Source: Mycobacterium sp. D16R12
GTDB lineage: Bacteria; Actinomycetota; Actinomycetes; Mycobacteriales; Mycobacteriaceae
Length of the DNA stretch: 64,000 nt
NCBI RefSeq assembly: GCF_002013465.1
Contig: NZ_MAFC01000004.1
Coordinates: 1-64,000 of the forward strand
Direction: 5' to 3'
Every line of letters begins with the position of its first letter. Position 1 is the stretch's first letter. A program made the translations under genes and the position numbers. Positions 36,484-47,587 of this stretch are shown here, piece after piece. A model generated the notes under the pieces. That model searched no databases. It was not told the origin of the DNA and saw only the letters and a list, made by a program, of their open reading frames with translations.

Positions 36484-36933
36484 ATGCGACTGTGGTCTCT
36501 ACATCCGTGCAACCTCGATGCCAAGGGACTGGTGGCGTGCTGGCGGGAAACACTCCTGGCCCAAAAGGTGCTGCAAGGACACACGCGTGGATACCGCAAC
36601 CATCCGCAGCTGCACCGGTTCGCATCGTTGGATAAGCCACTCGACGGGGTCGGCGCATACCTGGTGGGCTTGGCCGAGGAGGCCGACCGGCGCGGTTATC
36701 GGTTCAACCGCGAACTGATCGGCGTGCCCGATGCCGCGCTCGAACCGTTGATCGATGTTCATCGCGGACAGCTGGCCTACGAACGATGGCTGCTGGATGC
36801 CAAACTGACGCAACGTAATCCGGCCCTTCTCGCCGCCGATAACCCGTCGCGGCAGCGCCCGCATCCGATCTTCCGTCCCATACGTGGCGAGATCGAAAGC
36901 TGGGAGAAGGTTCTGCCTTCATACCCCGCGTGA
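36484..36933 (+). CDS. Pyrimidine dimer DNA glycosylase/endonuclease V family
   Basis: A 149-residue protein: MRLWSLHPCNLDAKGLVACWRE, LLAQKVLQGHTRGYRNHPQLHRF, and ESWEKV near the C-terminus match the Pyr_excise family (T4 endonuclease V-like, PF03013). The family cuts the N-glycosidic bond at cyclobutane pyrimidine dimers and nicks the backbone. Many bacterial members are only annotated by homology. Together with the photolyase at 1701, two dimer-repair routes occur in this window. Confidence 0.88.
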   Translation: MRLWSLHPCNLDAKGLVACWRETLLAQKVLQGHTRGYRNHPQLHRFASLDKPLDGVGAYLVGLAEEADRRGYRFNRELIGVPDAALEPLIDVHRGQLAYERWLLDAKLTQRNPALLAADNPSRQRPHPIFRPIRGEIESWEKVLPSYPA

Positions 36934-36938
36934 GCAGT

Positions 36939-38858
36939 TCACGTGCAGAAGACACCACCCGGGTCTGCCGCTACACAACCCGGTGCAACATCGGCGTAGG
37001 GCACATCACCAAAATTGGCGGTGACAGTGAGCTTCTTGTCCCCGAAAACGGTCCGCTGCACGAGTCGATCCGGAGTGAGCCACTCGAACATGGACATGGG
37101 CTCAGTCCCCGCGATATCGCTCAGCTTGGAATAGAACTTCTGCAGCGCCGCCAATTCAGGCCCTTCACGGTCGAGTGTGTCCGTATTCAGCGCGTACATC
37201 ATCGGAGCCAGATTGAGCAGCGCCAATAGTGCCCGACTCCGCTTCTCGGCAGGAAATTTGTTGAACGGCAACTCCCACCTGTCAGTGCTGACCAATGAGT
37301 CGTGAAACACGCTCTCATACAGCGGAATTCGATACTTCGGGTTGAACATCGTGTCGTGCAGTACCGGCGGGAGCTGAACTTGCTTGAAGAAGAACTGCGG
37401 TCCGTCTTTCCCCCAATACTCTCCCCAGGTTTCTTTGTCTCGCTCGAGAGGCCACAGGGCGGAAATGATGGGTGTGCTGGATCCGTGGCTGAACGCGACG
37501 GCGCTGGCGGCCCATGACCCAACCGTTTCGGAACCCAGCACATACTGCTTGCCCATCTCGTCGAGCCGTTTCACGCGGTTCTGCCGATCCTGAGCTTGTG
37601 TCATCGGGTGACTCGGCGTGTAGTCATCGAATGTCGTACCGGTCGCGTCGACGTCCACAAAGACACTGTTCACACCGTTGGCCGTGCGTGACCGAACCCG
37701 AGCTTGCACGAGGTCAGGCATCTGGGCCAGGGCCTGCGAGCTGAGGTAACAGCCACGGTCTTGAAAACCGTTGACAGTCTTTCCTTCTGCAGTGTGAACG
37801 CAGGCATCGGGATAGATACCCACCGGCCAGCGCGACCCGGGATTATCGATCTCCCCCGCCGGGTCTTGGGCATTGTCGAAGGACACATACGGCCCTACCA
37901 GATACCCGGCGTCCTTCGCCGCCTGCACAGCTGCGGGGCTCACCGGCGGGTCCCCATCGTCGTCATATCCGAGCCACATTCGCCGTATCCCGAGCGCACG
38001 CAGCCGCAGGACAGTTTCAGCTCGACGCCCGCCCGCCCACGTGTATGCGTGAAATGCGCCGATGAGCTTTTGCACGTCGGGATTAGCCTTGATCTTGTCG
38101 GCCAGGGTGACGAACTTGTGGCCGGCTTGGAGCAACGTGCGGTAATTCCGTGCCGCGGCCGTCGGCGACCCATCGGTTATCGCCATCGATACGGAGTAGT
38201 TCTGAGTGCCCCGGCTCTCGCTGAATGTGTGTGACACCGTGCCAACGAGATTGGAGTCCAGCGTCAGCGTCGAGCCCAGGTCCGTGGGTACCGCATAGCT
38301 GGCCCCGGTGCCCATGTAGGAGTAGCCCAAAATTGGCATGGCCAGTTCCTGCATGGCGTGGTCGCCCACGATGCCCACCTCAGGTTTGGTCCAGATGCGA
38401 TCGTGAATCGGGATACTCACGCCATCCCCAAGGGGCAATTGCAGTTCAGTGGCATCGGCGCCGGTAATGGGCCATGCCAAGGTCTGATCTCGGTCACTCG
38501 TCACATCAATAACGAGACCAGCACCCCGGACAGCCGCGGTGAACGTGAATCCGCTGTCAGGATAGCTCCAGCTCACGGAACCACGATCGTCTATCCGAAC
38601 CGCGCCCGGCACACCGATACGTGTCGCGGTTGCGCGCGAAAGCTCCGCCGCTCCGCTCACCCGGAGATCCCTGAGGTCTAACTGCAAAACACCTTCCGCG
38701 ACAGGGAAAGTGACCACTGATCCATCACCTGCAAGGGTCGGCTTTCTCGAATGCGGACCGGGAGAGACACACGCCACGGCCGCGATCAGCACGACGATTG
38801 CGACAACAAGTGCGCCACCCCGCGCCCCCGCACCACGTGCGCGTGGATCAGAGATCAT
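36939..38858 (-). CDS. Lipoprotein resembling glycoside hydrolase (DUF5696-like), coupled to LuxR gene
   Basis: A 639-residue exported protein. Signal with lipobox AVAC (Cys30). An N-terminal beta-rich part (about 35-230) precedes a barrel-like part with RRMWLGYDDDGDPPVSPAAV, YLVGPYVSFDNAQDP, RCYLSS-type segment (RGCYLSS), VNSVFVDVDATG and MMYALNTDTLDREG. Its layout recalls DUF5696 and GH101-type hydrolases, with several Asp in barrel-strand ends as possible catalytic acids. No catalytic residue can be fixed. The ATG overlaps the stop of the LuxR gene (ATGA), so it is translated with the cluster regulator. Possible role: cell-surface processing or nutrient sensing; unproven. Confidence 0.65.
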   Translation of the reverse strand: MISDPRARGAGARGGALVVAIVVLIAAVACVSPGPHSRKPTLAGDGSVVTFPVAEGVLQLDLRDLRVSGAAELSRATATRIGVPGAVRIDDRGSVSWSYPDSGFTFTAAVRGAGLVIDVTSDRDQTLAWPITGADATELQLPLGDGVSIPIHDRIWTKPEVGIVGDHAMQELAMPILGYSYMGTGASYAVPTDLGSTLTLDSNLVGTVSHTFSESRGTQNYSVSMAITDGSPTAAARNYRTLLQAGHKFVTLADKIKANPDVQKLIGAFHAYTWAGGRRAETVLRLRALGIRRMWLGYDDDGDPPVSPAAVQAAKDAGYLVGPYVSFDNAQDPAGEIDNPGSRWPVGIYPDACVHTAEGKTVNGFQDRGCYLSSQALAQMPDLVQARVRSRTANGVNSVFVDVDATGTTFDDYTPSHPMTQAQDRQNRVKRLDEMGKQYVLGSETVGSWAASAVAFSHGSSTPIISALWPLERDKETWGEYWGKDGPQFFFKQVQLPPVLHDTMFNPKYRIPLYESVFHDSLVSTDRWELPFNKFPAEKRSRALLALLNLAPMMYALNTDTLDREGPELAALQKFYSKLSDIAGTEPMSMFEWLTPDRLVQRTVFGDKKLTVTANFGDVPYADVAPGCVAADPGGVFCT

Positions 38859-41623
38859 CCTTCACCCCGGTCGCCACCCAGCACATCGCATACATCAGGT
38901 GGCGCGATTCTCGCCAGATCCACCCGCGACCGAATCTCCAGCTTGCGGTATATCTGGCGCAGATGGAACCCCACGGTGTGGGCAGAGACGAAGAGCTCTC
39001 GCGCAACCTGACGATTGGTGAGACCGCCGGCAGCCAGGCGCGCGACTTTCTCCTCTGCAATCGTCAGACTTGCCCACCCCGTAGACGCACGCGTCGTATG
39101 ACTCCAGTGCCGCCGCCGGACACCGAGATCACGCAGCCGATGCCGAACCCGGGCAGCGTCCCAGTCCGCGCCCAGCTCCACATAACTTGCCATCGCAACA
39201 CTGAGTTCAGATACCGCCGTCGCGCGATCCACTTCTGCCAGCAACACGCCGAGGTCTTCCGTCGCCGAAGCATGCACCCAGGGGTCCATGTATCGGCCCG
39301 CGAGCGATTTGACGGCAATGGCATCACGGTCCATCAGCGCCCGGCAATGGTCCGCGACTACCGCCAAGAATGGCTGATCCGGGTTCATCTCGCTGATCGT
39401 CCGGGAGGTTCGCACCATATCGCGGGCGAAGGACTCGTGCCCGACACTCCGCGCCAGCCGCACGCACCACGCGGCAGACGCAGGGTCAGCCATCATCAGT
39501 TCCAGGCTGTCGCCAGCATCGAGCAGAGCTCTCAGCGCCGTCCCGGGCTCACCACCGGCCGCATTGACCTGAGCACGGATCAGGCAGCGCAGCCCCCACA
39601 ATGGGTGTTGCTGATTGTGCGGTAGACATTCGTCGAGGCGTCCCAAGCACTCTGATGCCGACCCTAGCTCGCCGCGGCGCAGCGCAGTCCATGCCAAGGA
39701 TGCATGCAGCCAAGGAACCGGCAATTGCATCCGGTAGCGATAACACAAACTCAATGCATCGGAACCGTCCGCTTCCGCTCCAGCCGTATCCCCCTTGGCA
39801 AGTCGACACCATCCACGAAGCGACAGATACACCGGGACCAACACTTCGGTCTTGCTGGAATCGATGCCCCGTCCGAGGGCCTCGATCGCGGTGTCGGCGG
39901 CGTCAAACTCCTGCATCCTCAATAGCATCCAAGCCTTCTGCCACAGCGGGTAGGAATCAAAGGAATCCCCAGATTGACGCTGCCACAGGTCAACCGATTC
40001 TTCAATCGCGCACAACGCATCGGAAACCTTGCCCCGGCGCCAAGACACCGTGGCACGTATTGACATCGCCGCCATCGTCATAGAGGCGGGGCACGACGTC
40101 GAATCGGAGAGGATCCCCTCGGCCGTTGTCTCGACGGCCTCGATATGCGAAAAAAAGGAAAGCGCAAGCCGCACCAGCTGGGTACGGCGTACGGTACGCC
40201 CTTGGGCAGGAGCTTGTGAATTCGACGCCAGCACCAACGCGCCGTCCGTCTCGCCACGCAGCGCCATCACTGTAATCAGCCCAGCCCGGACCCGGTCAAC
40301 CATCACGCCAGCTCCCTCCCAAGGGTCACGCATCACCTGCTCAGCGATTTCAGCCGCTCGAGCTAGGCTCCCGGACCGGAGCAATCCCACCACCGCAATG
40401 CCCGCCATCCTTAGGTGCACACGACTCCCCTTCGGCGCCTTCTCCATTCCGCGCAGCGCCAAGGCTGCCGCCGACTCAGGCGCAACCGACATCAACCGTT
40501 CAGCGATCCGGGCGATGATCCCAACCGCCTCCGCATCGTTCGCGTGTCCGTGCAACAAATGCACAGCAGACCTCTCGGTATGTCCACCGTTTCGCTCGAC
40601 CAGCATGGCCGCCGCCTGACGATGCAGTAGCGGCACCAAAGGAGTCGGCACGCTTCCCAGCACCGCGCGCCGGATCAGATCATGCGGAAAGGCGAAGTCC
40701 ACGGCTTGAGCGACAAGCGAACCTGTGGCCACGGCCTCCGACAGCGGCGCCACCAACTCAGCGGGGGAACATCCGAGCATCTCCGACAGGTCCTCCGGGC
40801 AGAAAACCCGACCCAGAACAGCAGCCACTTGCAATGCCTCCCGGCTTACTCCCCGCAGCCGAGCAAGTCGATCTGACATCAGAGATGCCAAACATGCTGG
40901 TGCCGCGATGGTCTCACCCGCAAAGGGATCTGTCTTCTCGGGCCTCAGCTTCGCAACACCGTCATTGACCTCGATCGCGCCATCCTCTTTCAGGCCCTGA
41001 ACCAGTTGGATCGTGACCTGTGGAGTCGCATCAAAGCACTCGCACAATCTGACCAGATCCTGACTCGGTTCCGCCTGGAGCAGATCAGCGACAACTTCGG
41101 CAATCGCCGACTCGGATAGCGCGCCTAGTGGCGGGAGCCACTCAGCTCGCCCGTCTCGGCTCATCGCTTTGAAGAAGTACCCGCCCAGATCATCCAAACC
41201 GCCTGGCCTCAGCGCGAATTCCCACACCAATGGCACACCGGCAAACCTGTCAACCAAACCCAGCAGCACTTCCACACTCTGGGTGTCGACCCATTGGAGA
41301 TCGTCGACGGCCACCAAAACTGGCCCCCGCCTGAGCAGATCCTTGATTTGAGACTCGAGCTGACAGGCTCGTGTCATCGACGATGTCATGACGCGAGGCT
41401 TTTCTGGGAGCCCGTCGATCACAGCGAAACCACGGCGGTCGGCTAACAACATCGACTCGATCAGTAGCCGACTCTTGCCGCTGCCGACCGGCGACTCCAA
41501 CAGAAGTATCTTGCAACGCCGTGTCTTTGCCGCAGCATCGAGTATGTCGACGATGCGCCTTACGTGATCATTGCGGCCGCGCAGCGGCCGTAACGACTGT
41601 GAACTCCATCTAACCTTCTCCAT
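38855..41623 (-). CDS. LAL-type LuxR family transcriptional regulator (cluster regulator)
   Basis: A 922-residue regulator. An N-terminal AAA/STAND ATPase has Walker A ESPVGSGKS (43-51) and Walker B VLVAVDDLQWVD near residue 100. A long helical TPR-like middle follows. The C-terminal LuxR HTH is TIAEEKVARLAAGGLTNRQV then FVSAHTVGFHLRQIYRKL. Size and layout match LAL regulators such as RebR of rebeccamycin. RBS AAGAGG is six bases before the ATG. The 198-base gap from the NRPS stop (41624-41821) probably holds its own promoter. It likely activates the cluster. Confidence 0.92.
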   Translation of the reverse strand: MEKVRWSSQSLRPLRGRNDHVRRIVDILDAAAKTRRCKILLLESPVGSGKSRLLIESMLLADRRGFAVIDGLPEKPRVMTSSMTRACQLESQIKDLLRRGPVLVAVDDLQWVDTQSVEVLLGLVDRFAGVPLVWEFALRPGGLDDLGGYFFKAMSRDGRAEWLPPLGALSESAIAEVVADLLQAEPSQDLVRLCECFDATPQVTIQLVQGLKEDGAIEVNDGVAKLRPEKTDPFAGETIAAPACLASLMSDRLARLRGVSREALQVAAVLGRVFCPEDLSEMLGCSPAELVAPLSEAVATGSLVAQAVDFAFPHDLIRRAVLGSVPTPLVPLLHRQAAAMLVERNGGHTERSAVHLLHGHANDAEAVGIIARIAERLMSVAPESAAALALRGMEKAPKGSRVHLRMAGIAVVGLLRSGSLARAAEIAEQVMRDPWEGAGVMVDRVRAGLITVMALRGETDGALVLASNSQAPAQGRTVRRTQLVRLALSFFSHIEAVETTAEGILSDSTSCPASMTMAAMSIRATVSWRRGKVSDALCAIEESVDLWQRQSGDSFDSYPLWQKAWMLLRMQEFDAADTAIEALGRGIDSSKTEVLVPVYLSLRGWCRLAKGDTAGAEADGSDALSLCYRYRMQLPVPWLHASLAWTALRRGELGSASECLGRLDECLPHNQQHPLWGLRCLIRAQVNAAGGEPGTALRALLDAGDSLELMMADPASAAWCVRLARSVGHESFARDMVRTSRTISEMNPDQPFLAVVADHCRALMDRDAIAVKSLAGRYMDPWVHASATEDLGVLLAEVDRATAVSELSVAMASYVELGADWDAARVRHRLRDLGVRRRHWSHTTRASTGWASLTIAEEKVARLAAGGLTNRQVARELFVSAHTVGFHLRQIYRKLEIRSRVDLARIAPPDVCDVLGGDRGEG

Positions 41624-41821
41624 CGCAACCTCTTGTCATGGTCAATCTGAAGCAACTAGAACAAGGCTGCAATCCGCCCCACCCTACAGAAAGAGGCCAT
41701 GATCAACCGTAATCGCAAAATCAGGGGCCTGGCTTACAGCAAGTTAAGAAGGTCACCAGGGCTGCAATTCAACCCAGCTGTGCACCTTGTCAACTCATCG
41801 AACAAGGCCGCGTGCCCTTCG

Positions 41822-44800
41822 TTACCTATTACTCGCCGTTACGACCAAACTGGACACAACATCGGCCCACAACTCGGCCAGCTCCTGCACCTCCCTCACC
41901 TCAAACAGCAACGCGGGGAATCCGAAATCTCCAATCATTCGACCGTCGATCACAACCACGGTGATGTCCAGAGCCGCAGCGGCCGGTAGCCCCGGGTCCG
42001 GCATGGATTCATACAGTCCCTCGACAATTGGCTTCCATGCGCCGGCATCCTTTGTGTCGGTCTGTATTTGACCAAGATAGTTAAAGCAAATCCGGCCCGG
42101 CATTTCATCGGGCAACTCCTGTGCGGCGTCTCGGTTCAGATACCGGAGTAGCCCATACCCAACACCGCCGTCCGGGACCCTTTGCACCCGCTGGGCGACG
42201 GCCGATACCACGGCTGCGAGGTCGGGGACGCCCACTGGACCTTCCTCTAAACTGATGCCGGATAGGTCGATCCGCAAGGGATATATCGAGTTGAACCAGC
42301 CGACCGTCCGCGATAAGTCGGCCCCCGCTAGCTCTTCACGGCCATGGCCTATCAGCCGCAGAAGTACAGAGGGCAGCACCACGCCTCTACGGCGCTGCCA
42401 CCGCGCCACCGCGACCGCCAATGCGGCTACCAAAATCTCGCTTATCCGACTCTTCGACCCCGCCTGCGCATAGCCAAGAATTGCCGAAGTCGCATCGGCA
42501 TCAATGAGTGTTTGCACTCGCCGAATGTTCGAGGTGCAGTCGACCGCCGGATCCAGCGCCCGGATCCCCGGCAGCGGGTCTGGTCCCTCGATCATCGACT
42601 TCCACATCGCCAGCTCCGCCGCGCGAGAGTCTGAGTGTGCCTCGGCGCACAAGGCGTGCAACCAGGTTCGCATCGAAGTACTGCCAGGTGCCAGGGCCGG
42701 CAGTCGTCCCGCCTCGACATCCACCCACGCCGCCGCGAGGTCCTCCATCAGGATCCGCGACGACACTCCATCGAAAATCAGATGATGCGCCACGAGCAAT
42801 AGGCTGCCCGCACAATCAGATCCATGATCAAGCCATACTGCACGAATTACCGAGCCCGAGAAGGGGTTCAACTCGCCTACCGCCGCTTCCCATACGTCTT
42901 TCGGGATACCTCGACCACTCTCCACCTGGACCCGGCTCAGCAAAGCGTCAACGTCTATCGAGCCAGCCGCCGCCGCCACGACGCGCCATTCCTGCTGGGA
43001 ACCAACCTCTACACGGCACAGCCTCGCCCGCAGCATGTCATGTCGCTGGATGACCGCACCGAGCACCGACACAAGAGAGCGCCTATCGATACCCTTGGGC
43101 AATCTGACGAGAGTAGATAAATGGAAACGACTGCAGCCGTTACCTCCCAGCTCCATTAGCCATCGGGCTGCTGGCGACAAGGGCATCTCACCCACGCCTC
43201 CACCGGATACTTCTTGCAGAGCGGGGACTGTTGCCTCACTAGTTATCAACTGAGCCAACCGCTTTACCGTGCGCTTCTCAAGTACATCTCGAGATGTGAA
43301 CACCATGGAGAGCCTGCGCGCCCGTGCCACGATCTGAGTCGAGAGAATGCTGTCTCCACCAAGTGCGAAGAAGTCATCGTCGACACCCACCCGATCCACT
43401 CCGAGTACGTCGCCAAATACACCGCCCAGGACCCGCTCTGCTTCCGATGTGGGTGCACGATGCGGGCTCTGCAACATCATTGGAGCCGGCAATCCGGCCC
43501 GATCCAGCTTTCCGGACGCGGTCAACGGCCACTCGTCGAGCACCATGATCACCGACGGCGCCATGTACTCGGGCAGCCGCGACCCGGCGAACTCGCGTAC
43601 CTCGTCGGCTAAAAGACCAGCCATCGGCTTGCTCGACGAGGGTGTGACAGAGCGACCCGACGCGCCGGGCACGTAAGCGTCGACGATACATCGCCCATTC
43701 AGCGCAGACGTCTGCACGAAAACAGCCTCCATGCAGCCCCGTCGCGCCGACCACGTGACCGCGCAGGAGTAGCCGCAGTCAGCCGCCACGGCATGGAGAT
43801 CGTCCGGCAGCAGCCCTTCAATCGGTCTGCACGCGTGCCCATCTTTGCTATCATGCAGTGTCGCTGCGCCTTTCGTATTCTTCGCAAGCTCCTCGACAAC
43901 GCGGACCTCCGACAACAGCCCCCGATGCGGAACACCTTTCACTCGAACACGTTCCATGCCCGGCCCCAGGAGTAGCGCCCGGATGGCATCCACGTCTACG
44001 TACTCGACGTCAGCCACATTCCGCACGGAAACAGCAGGTTTGGGCATCTTATGCAGGACCACGTCATATCTGTAACGAGTCAGTTCGTTGACCGAGCTGC
44101 CCCGCTTGAGCTGGATGTCGTGCTCGACAGCACCCGCGGACCCACGGGCAATCTCGGAGAAGAAGTGCGGTTCCACCAAGAGTTCATGCTGGTTCGACAA
44201 TCGCCTCCGCACGCGCCGACGTACATCGGCGACCTCGCCGCCACTCCCCCGCGCCAATTCCACCCCGGTCTCGAGCTCCTCCAGATATCTCAGACTCCGT
44301 ATGTCACCCAGGAACAGCGCGCCTCCTGGCGCGAGGATCCGCAAGGCGCCGTCGATGACACGCCGGAGGTAGACCGCACTGGGGAAATACTGAACTACCG
44401 AATTAAGTACGATGGTGTCAAAGCATCCGGTGACGTACTCACTCAATTCGTCTGCCGCACCGGCAATGAGGTGGACACGCTTGGCCCAAACATCGTTCAC
44501 TTCACGCAGCCGCTCCTCGAGGCGGGCCACGGTCACGGGAGAGAGGTCTGAACCGCAGTAAACCTCACTCAGGGGTGCGATCTTCGACAAGATCAGTCCC
44601 GAGCCAACGCCGATCTCCAACACTCGCCGCGGGCATAGCGCCCGAATGCGGTCCACTGTCAGGTCGCGCCATTCACGCATCTGATCCAACGGGATCGGCG
44701 CTCCGGTATAGCTGCTGTTCCAGCCCGTGAAATCGTCTTCGTCCCCTGATCCCCATTGCTGCGACTGATGTGGTGCCCCATAGCCATACAGCTCGTCATA

Positions 44801-47587
44801 GACATCACGCCAACGACGCACCGTGTCGTGCTCATGCGTCGCACCGAAATCGCCTGATGCCGAGACGTATCCAACCAGTCTGGGATCTTTCGTCGGACCT
44901 TCCGAGTGTGCTATCACCACTGCGCGGTCGACAGCAGGATGCTCGGTCAAAACCGCTTCTATCTCGCCCGGTTCAATGCGTACTCCATGGAGCTTGAGCT
45001 GAAAGTCCCGGCGTCCCAGATACTCCAGCTGCCCCGACGCATTCCACCTCACCACATCACCAGTGCGGTACATCCGTTCCCCGGCCGCCATGGGGCAGGC
45101 CACGAAGCGCTGTGCGGTCAGTCCCGGGCAGTTGACGTAGCCGCGAGCTAGTTGGATTCCGGCGACGTACAGCTCACCCGCCACTCCCGGCGGCACCGGC
45201 CGCAACCATCCATCCAGCACAAGCACCCGGGTACCCGTGACCGGCATGCCAATGGGGACCGTGCCCGTGTCCGTCACCGAAACTTGGTGCGAAGTAACAT
45301 CAATGGCCGTTTCCGTGGGCCCGTAAAGGTTATGTATCTCAACACCGGCCGCGCGTATCCGGCCTGCCAGATCGGCTGGCAGCACTTCACCCGACGAGAT
45401 GATCCTCCTCAGGCCCCGGCAAGCCGATAGGCCGGCCTCGGCAGCGAACACCTCTAACACCGAAGGAACGAAATGGACAATCGTTATCTGCTCGGTGCGT
45501 ATGAGAGTCTCCAGATAGGCATGATCGGTATGCCTATCTGGAGCGGCGATGACTACTCGAGCTCCAAACAGAATGGGCCACAACATCTCCCAGACCGATA
45601 CATCGAAAGTAGCAGGAGTTTTGTGCAGCACCACATCGGTGGAAACCATTTCGTACCGTGCTTGCATCCATACCAGATGGGCGACAATGGCCGCATGATC
45701 GACCATGACTCCCTTGGGCCGTCCGGTTGAACCAGACGTGAAGATTATGTAGGCAATATGGCCTGGCCGAAGTGAACAGGTGCGATCGGCGTCACCGACC
45801 GGGCTCGCGGAGAACTCCGACAGGTCGATCCTGTCGATCGCGATTACGGGGACAGATTCCGGTAACCCTTGGATATGCGGGTCACCGCTCCTGGTAAGAA
45901 CGAGATGCGGTGCGGTGACCTCTGCGATATGTGCATTGCGGCTTTCCGGCGATGCCGGATCCATGGGCAGGTAGGCGCCGCCCGCGACGATCACCGCATA
46001 CATACTCACCAACATGTCCACCGACCGCACCATCGCGACCGCCACGACGGTGTCGGGCCCGACACTCAGTTCGATCAACTGCCGGGCCAGCCGATTGACC
46101 CGGCCTGCGAATTCCGGGTACGTCCATGAAGTACCGTCACTGCGGACGGCCACCTCGCCGACGTGAGTGGCCATCCGCTCTTCAAAAATCTCTGCGAGCG
46201 AGATCTTCTCGGAGGCAATGGCCGGCCGTGGGAACTCAGCACCGTCGCCCCAAGCAAGTACCAGGCGCCGTTCCTCATCATCGAGCATCTCGATCTTGCC
46301 CAGCGGTGCATCACCTGGCGCACCCAAGAACTGGTGCAGGTATCTCATACATCGATCGAGCCGATCCCGGATGCCCGCCGCGGTGAAGAAGGCATCATTC
46401 CCGATCAGGTTGATGCATATGAGATTCTCGGGCCCAGCACGGTATACGTCGAAATGCAGGTATTCAGTGTTTCCTGAGGTGAGAATCTCGTACCTGCCCA
46501 CGGCCGCACCCAGCCGCACAATGTTGTCGCCCAAAAGGATGTTGACCGTAGGCCCGAACGCATTTCGCTCCTGACCCACCGCACCGACGTCACGTCGCAT
46601 GTCCTCAAACCGGTACCGCGCGTGCGGCAGGCCGGTAGACACCTCAGTGATGGCAGCTTCGATCAAGCCGTCTCTCGTGACCGGGTATCCGCAGTGGAGC
46701 CCGATCGGTATCGCGTTAGAGACCATCCCGCCGGAGAGTTTCAGCGCGGTGGTCCGCCGACCGGCTACGGCAAGTGAGACGATGCCCGTCTCCTGACCCG
46801 ACAGCACCGACTCGAATCCGCAGAGCGCGGCTGTCAGAACCCTGGCGATGGTTGTGCCCGCCGCCCCCGCGACGGCATCCAGGCGCACGCTCAAGTCCGC
46901 GCTGAGCACAGCCTGCGCGCGGTGCTCCGATATCCCGTGCGCGCCGGCTCCGCGGTTGCGTACCGCGAGTTCCAGCTCGGCTGTGCGCTCGGCCCAGTAG
47001 TCACGGTCCTGCACGAAATCTTCAGAATCCGTGTATTCCTGTTCCAGCGCGATGAGCTCTGGTATCGAGACGCCGCCGTAAGGAGCTGGCTCGTTCCCTT
47101 GAGTCTTCGCCGAGTAGTAGTCGGCGATCCGGGCCGTGATTCCGAGGCCACCATAGCCATCCACCACGGCGTGGTGCGATCGCACGTACCAGAAGTAATG
47201 ATCCGGTCCGACCTTGATCAGCGCCGACAGCGTAAGCGGATTACACATCATGGCAAGCGGTTCGGTGTAATCGTCGCGCATCCAAGAATACGCAGCAGCG
47301 ACCGGGTTCTCCTCTTCGGTAAGGTCCACCCACAGCAGGTCGCGACCTAAGTCCGGCGATAGCCATTGGTACGGACGACCCTCACGTTCAGAGAATCTCG
47401 TCAACCCGGCACCAGACGCCGCGAGTTCGTCATGGCATGCCTGCGCTAACAGTTGAAAGTCGACGGCGCCGGTGAGCTCCACACAATGCGCCACGTTGCC
47501 CGCCGACCCGTTGGCAGGATCCACCGCCATCCACTGCTCGGATTGCGCGCGAGTGAGCTCCAGTCTCTGGAGATGCTGCACATCCAT
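41822..47587 (-). CDS. One-module NRPS: C-A(Ser)-NMT-PCP-E
   Basis: 1921 residues. C domain 1-430 with HHAVVDG (138-144). A domain from about 460: [12 protein letters not shown], specificity residues D662 V663 W666 H705 I730 S732 L754 I762 D763 K1360, i.e. DVWHISLIDK, very near the serine codes DVWHLSLIDK and DVWHFSLVDK. A methyltransferase ([22 protein letters not shown]) is inserted between A8 and A10 at about 925-1330, the usual N-methyltransferase site. PCP with GGDSI, Ser1413. Last domain is epimerase-like: [11 protein letters not shown] (1601 on), [14 protein letters not shown] and FNYLGQ. The C-A part resembles EntF, a serine module that accepts an aryl acid. The ATG overlaps the RebD-like stop (TGATG). 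No thioesterase. Confidence 0.93.
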   Translation of the reverse strand: MDVQHLQRLELTRAQSEQWMAVDPANGSAGNVAHCVELTGAVDFQLLAQACHDELAASGAGLTRFSEREGRPYQWLSPDLGRDLLWVDLTEEENPVAAAYSWMRDDYTEPLAMMCNPLTLSALIKVGPDHYFWYVRSHHAVVDGYGGLGITARIADYYSAKTQGNEPAPYGGVSIPELIALEQEYTDSEDFVQDRDYWAERTAELELAVRNRGAGAHGISEHRAQAVLSADLSVRLDAVAGAAGTTIARVLTAALCGFESVLSGQETGIVSLAVAGRRTTALKLSGGMVSNAIPIGLHCGYPVTRDGLIEAAITEVSTGLPHARYRFEDMRRDVGAVGQERNAFGPTVNILLGDNIVRLGAAVGRYEILTSGNTEYLHFDVYRAGPENLICINLIGNDAFFTAAGIRDRLDRCMRYLHQFLGAPGDAPLGKIEMLDDEERRLVLAWGDGAEFPRPAIASEKISLAEIFEERMATHVGEVAVRSDGTSWTYPEFAGRVNRLARQLIELSVGPDTVVAVAMVRSVDMLVSMYAVIVAGGAYLPMDPASPESRNAHIAEVTAPHLVLTRSGDPHIQGLPESVPVIAIDRIDLSEFSASPVGDADRTCSLRPGHIAYIIFTSGSTGRPKGVMVDHAAIVAHLVWMQARYEMVSTDVVLHKTPATFDVSVWEMLWPILFGARVVIAAPDRHTDHAYLETLIRTEQITIVHFVPSVLEVFAAEAGLSACRGLRRIISSGEVLPADLAGRIRAAGVEIHNLYGPTETAIDVTSHQVSVTDTGTVPIGMPVTGTRVLVLDGWLRPVPPGVAGELYVAGIQLARGYVNCPGLTAQRFVACPMAAGERMYRTGDVVRWNASGQLEYLGRRDFQLKLHGVRIEPGEIEAVLTEHPAVDRAVVIAHSEGPTKDPRLVGYVSASGDFGATHEHDTVRRWRDVYDELYGYGAPHQSQQWGSGDEDDFTGWNSSYTGAPIPLDQMREWRDLTVDRIRALCPRRVLEIGVGSGLILSKIAPLSEVYCGSDLSPVTVARLEERLREVNDVWAKRVHLIAGAADELSEYVTGCFDTIVLNSVVQYFPSAVYLRRVIDGALRILAPGGALFLGDIRSLRYLEELETGVELARGSGGEVADVRRRVRRRLSNQHELLVEPHFFSEIARGSAGAVEHDIQLKRGSSVNELTRYRYDVVLHKMPKPAVSVRNVADVEYVDVDAIRALLLGPGMERVRVKGVPHRGLLSEVRVVEELAKNTKGAATLHDSKDGHACRPIEGLLPDDLHAVAADCGYSCAVTWSARRGCMEAVFVQTSALNGRCIVDAYVPGASGRSVTPSSSKPMAGLLADEVREFAGSRLPEYMAPSVIMVLDEWPLTASGKLDRAGLPAPMMLQSPHRAPTSEAERVLGGVFGDVLGVDRVGVDDDFFALGGDSILSTQIVARARRLSMVFTSRDVLEKRTVKRLAQLITSEATVPALQEVSGGGVGEMPLSPAARWLMELGGNGCSRFHLSTLVRLPKGIDRRSLVSVLGAVIQRHDMLRARLCRVEVGSQQEWRVVAAAAGSIDVDALLSRVQVESGRGIPKDVWEAAVGELNPFSGSVIRAVWLDHGSDCAGSLLLVAHHLIFDGVSSRILMEDLAAAWVDVEAGRLPALAPGSTSMRTWLHALCAEAHSDSRAAELAMWKSMIEGPDPLPGIRALDPAVDCTSNIRRVQTLIDADATSAILGYAQAGSKSRISEILVAALAVAVARWQRRRGVVLPSVLLRLIGHGREELAGADLSRTVGWFNSIYPLRIDLSGISLEEGPVGVPDLAAVVSAVAQRVQRVPDGGVGYGLLRYLNRDAAQELPDEMPGRICFNYLGQIQTDTKDAGAWKPIVEGLYESMPDPGLPAAAALDITVVVIDGRMIGDFGFPALLFEVREVQELAELWADVVSSLVVTASNR

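Noticed and set aside
41822..43200. Second condensation domain instead of an epimerase at the NRPS C-terminus
   Set aside because: [14 protein letters not shown] and FNYLGQ are E-domain blocks that C domains lack, and no module follows.
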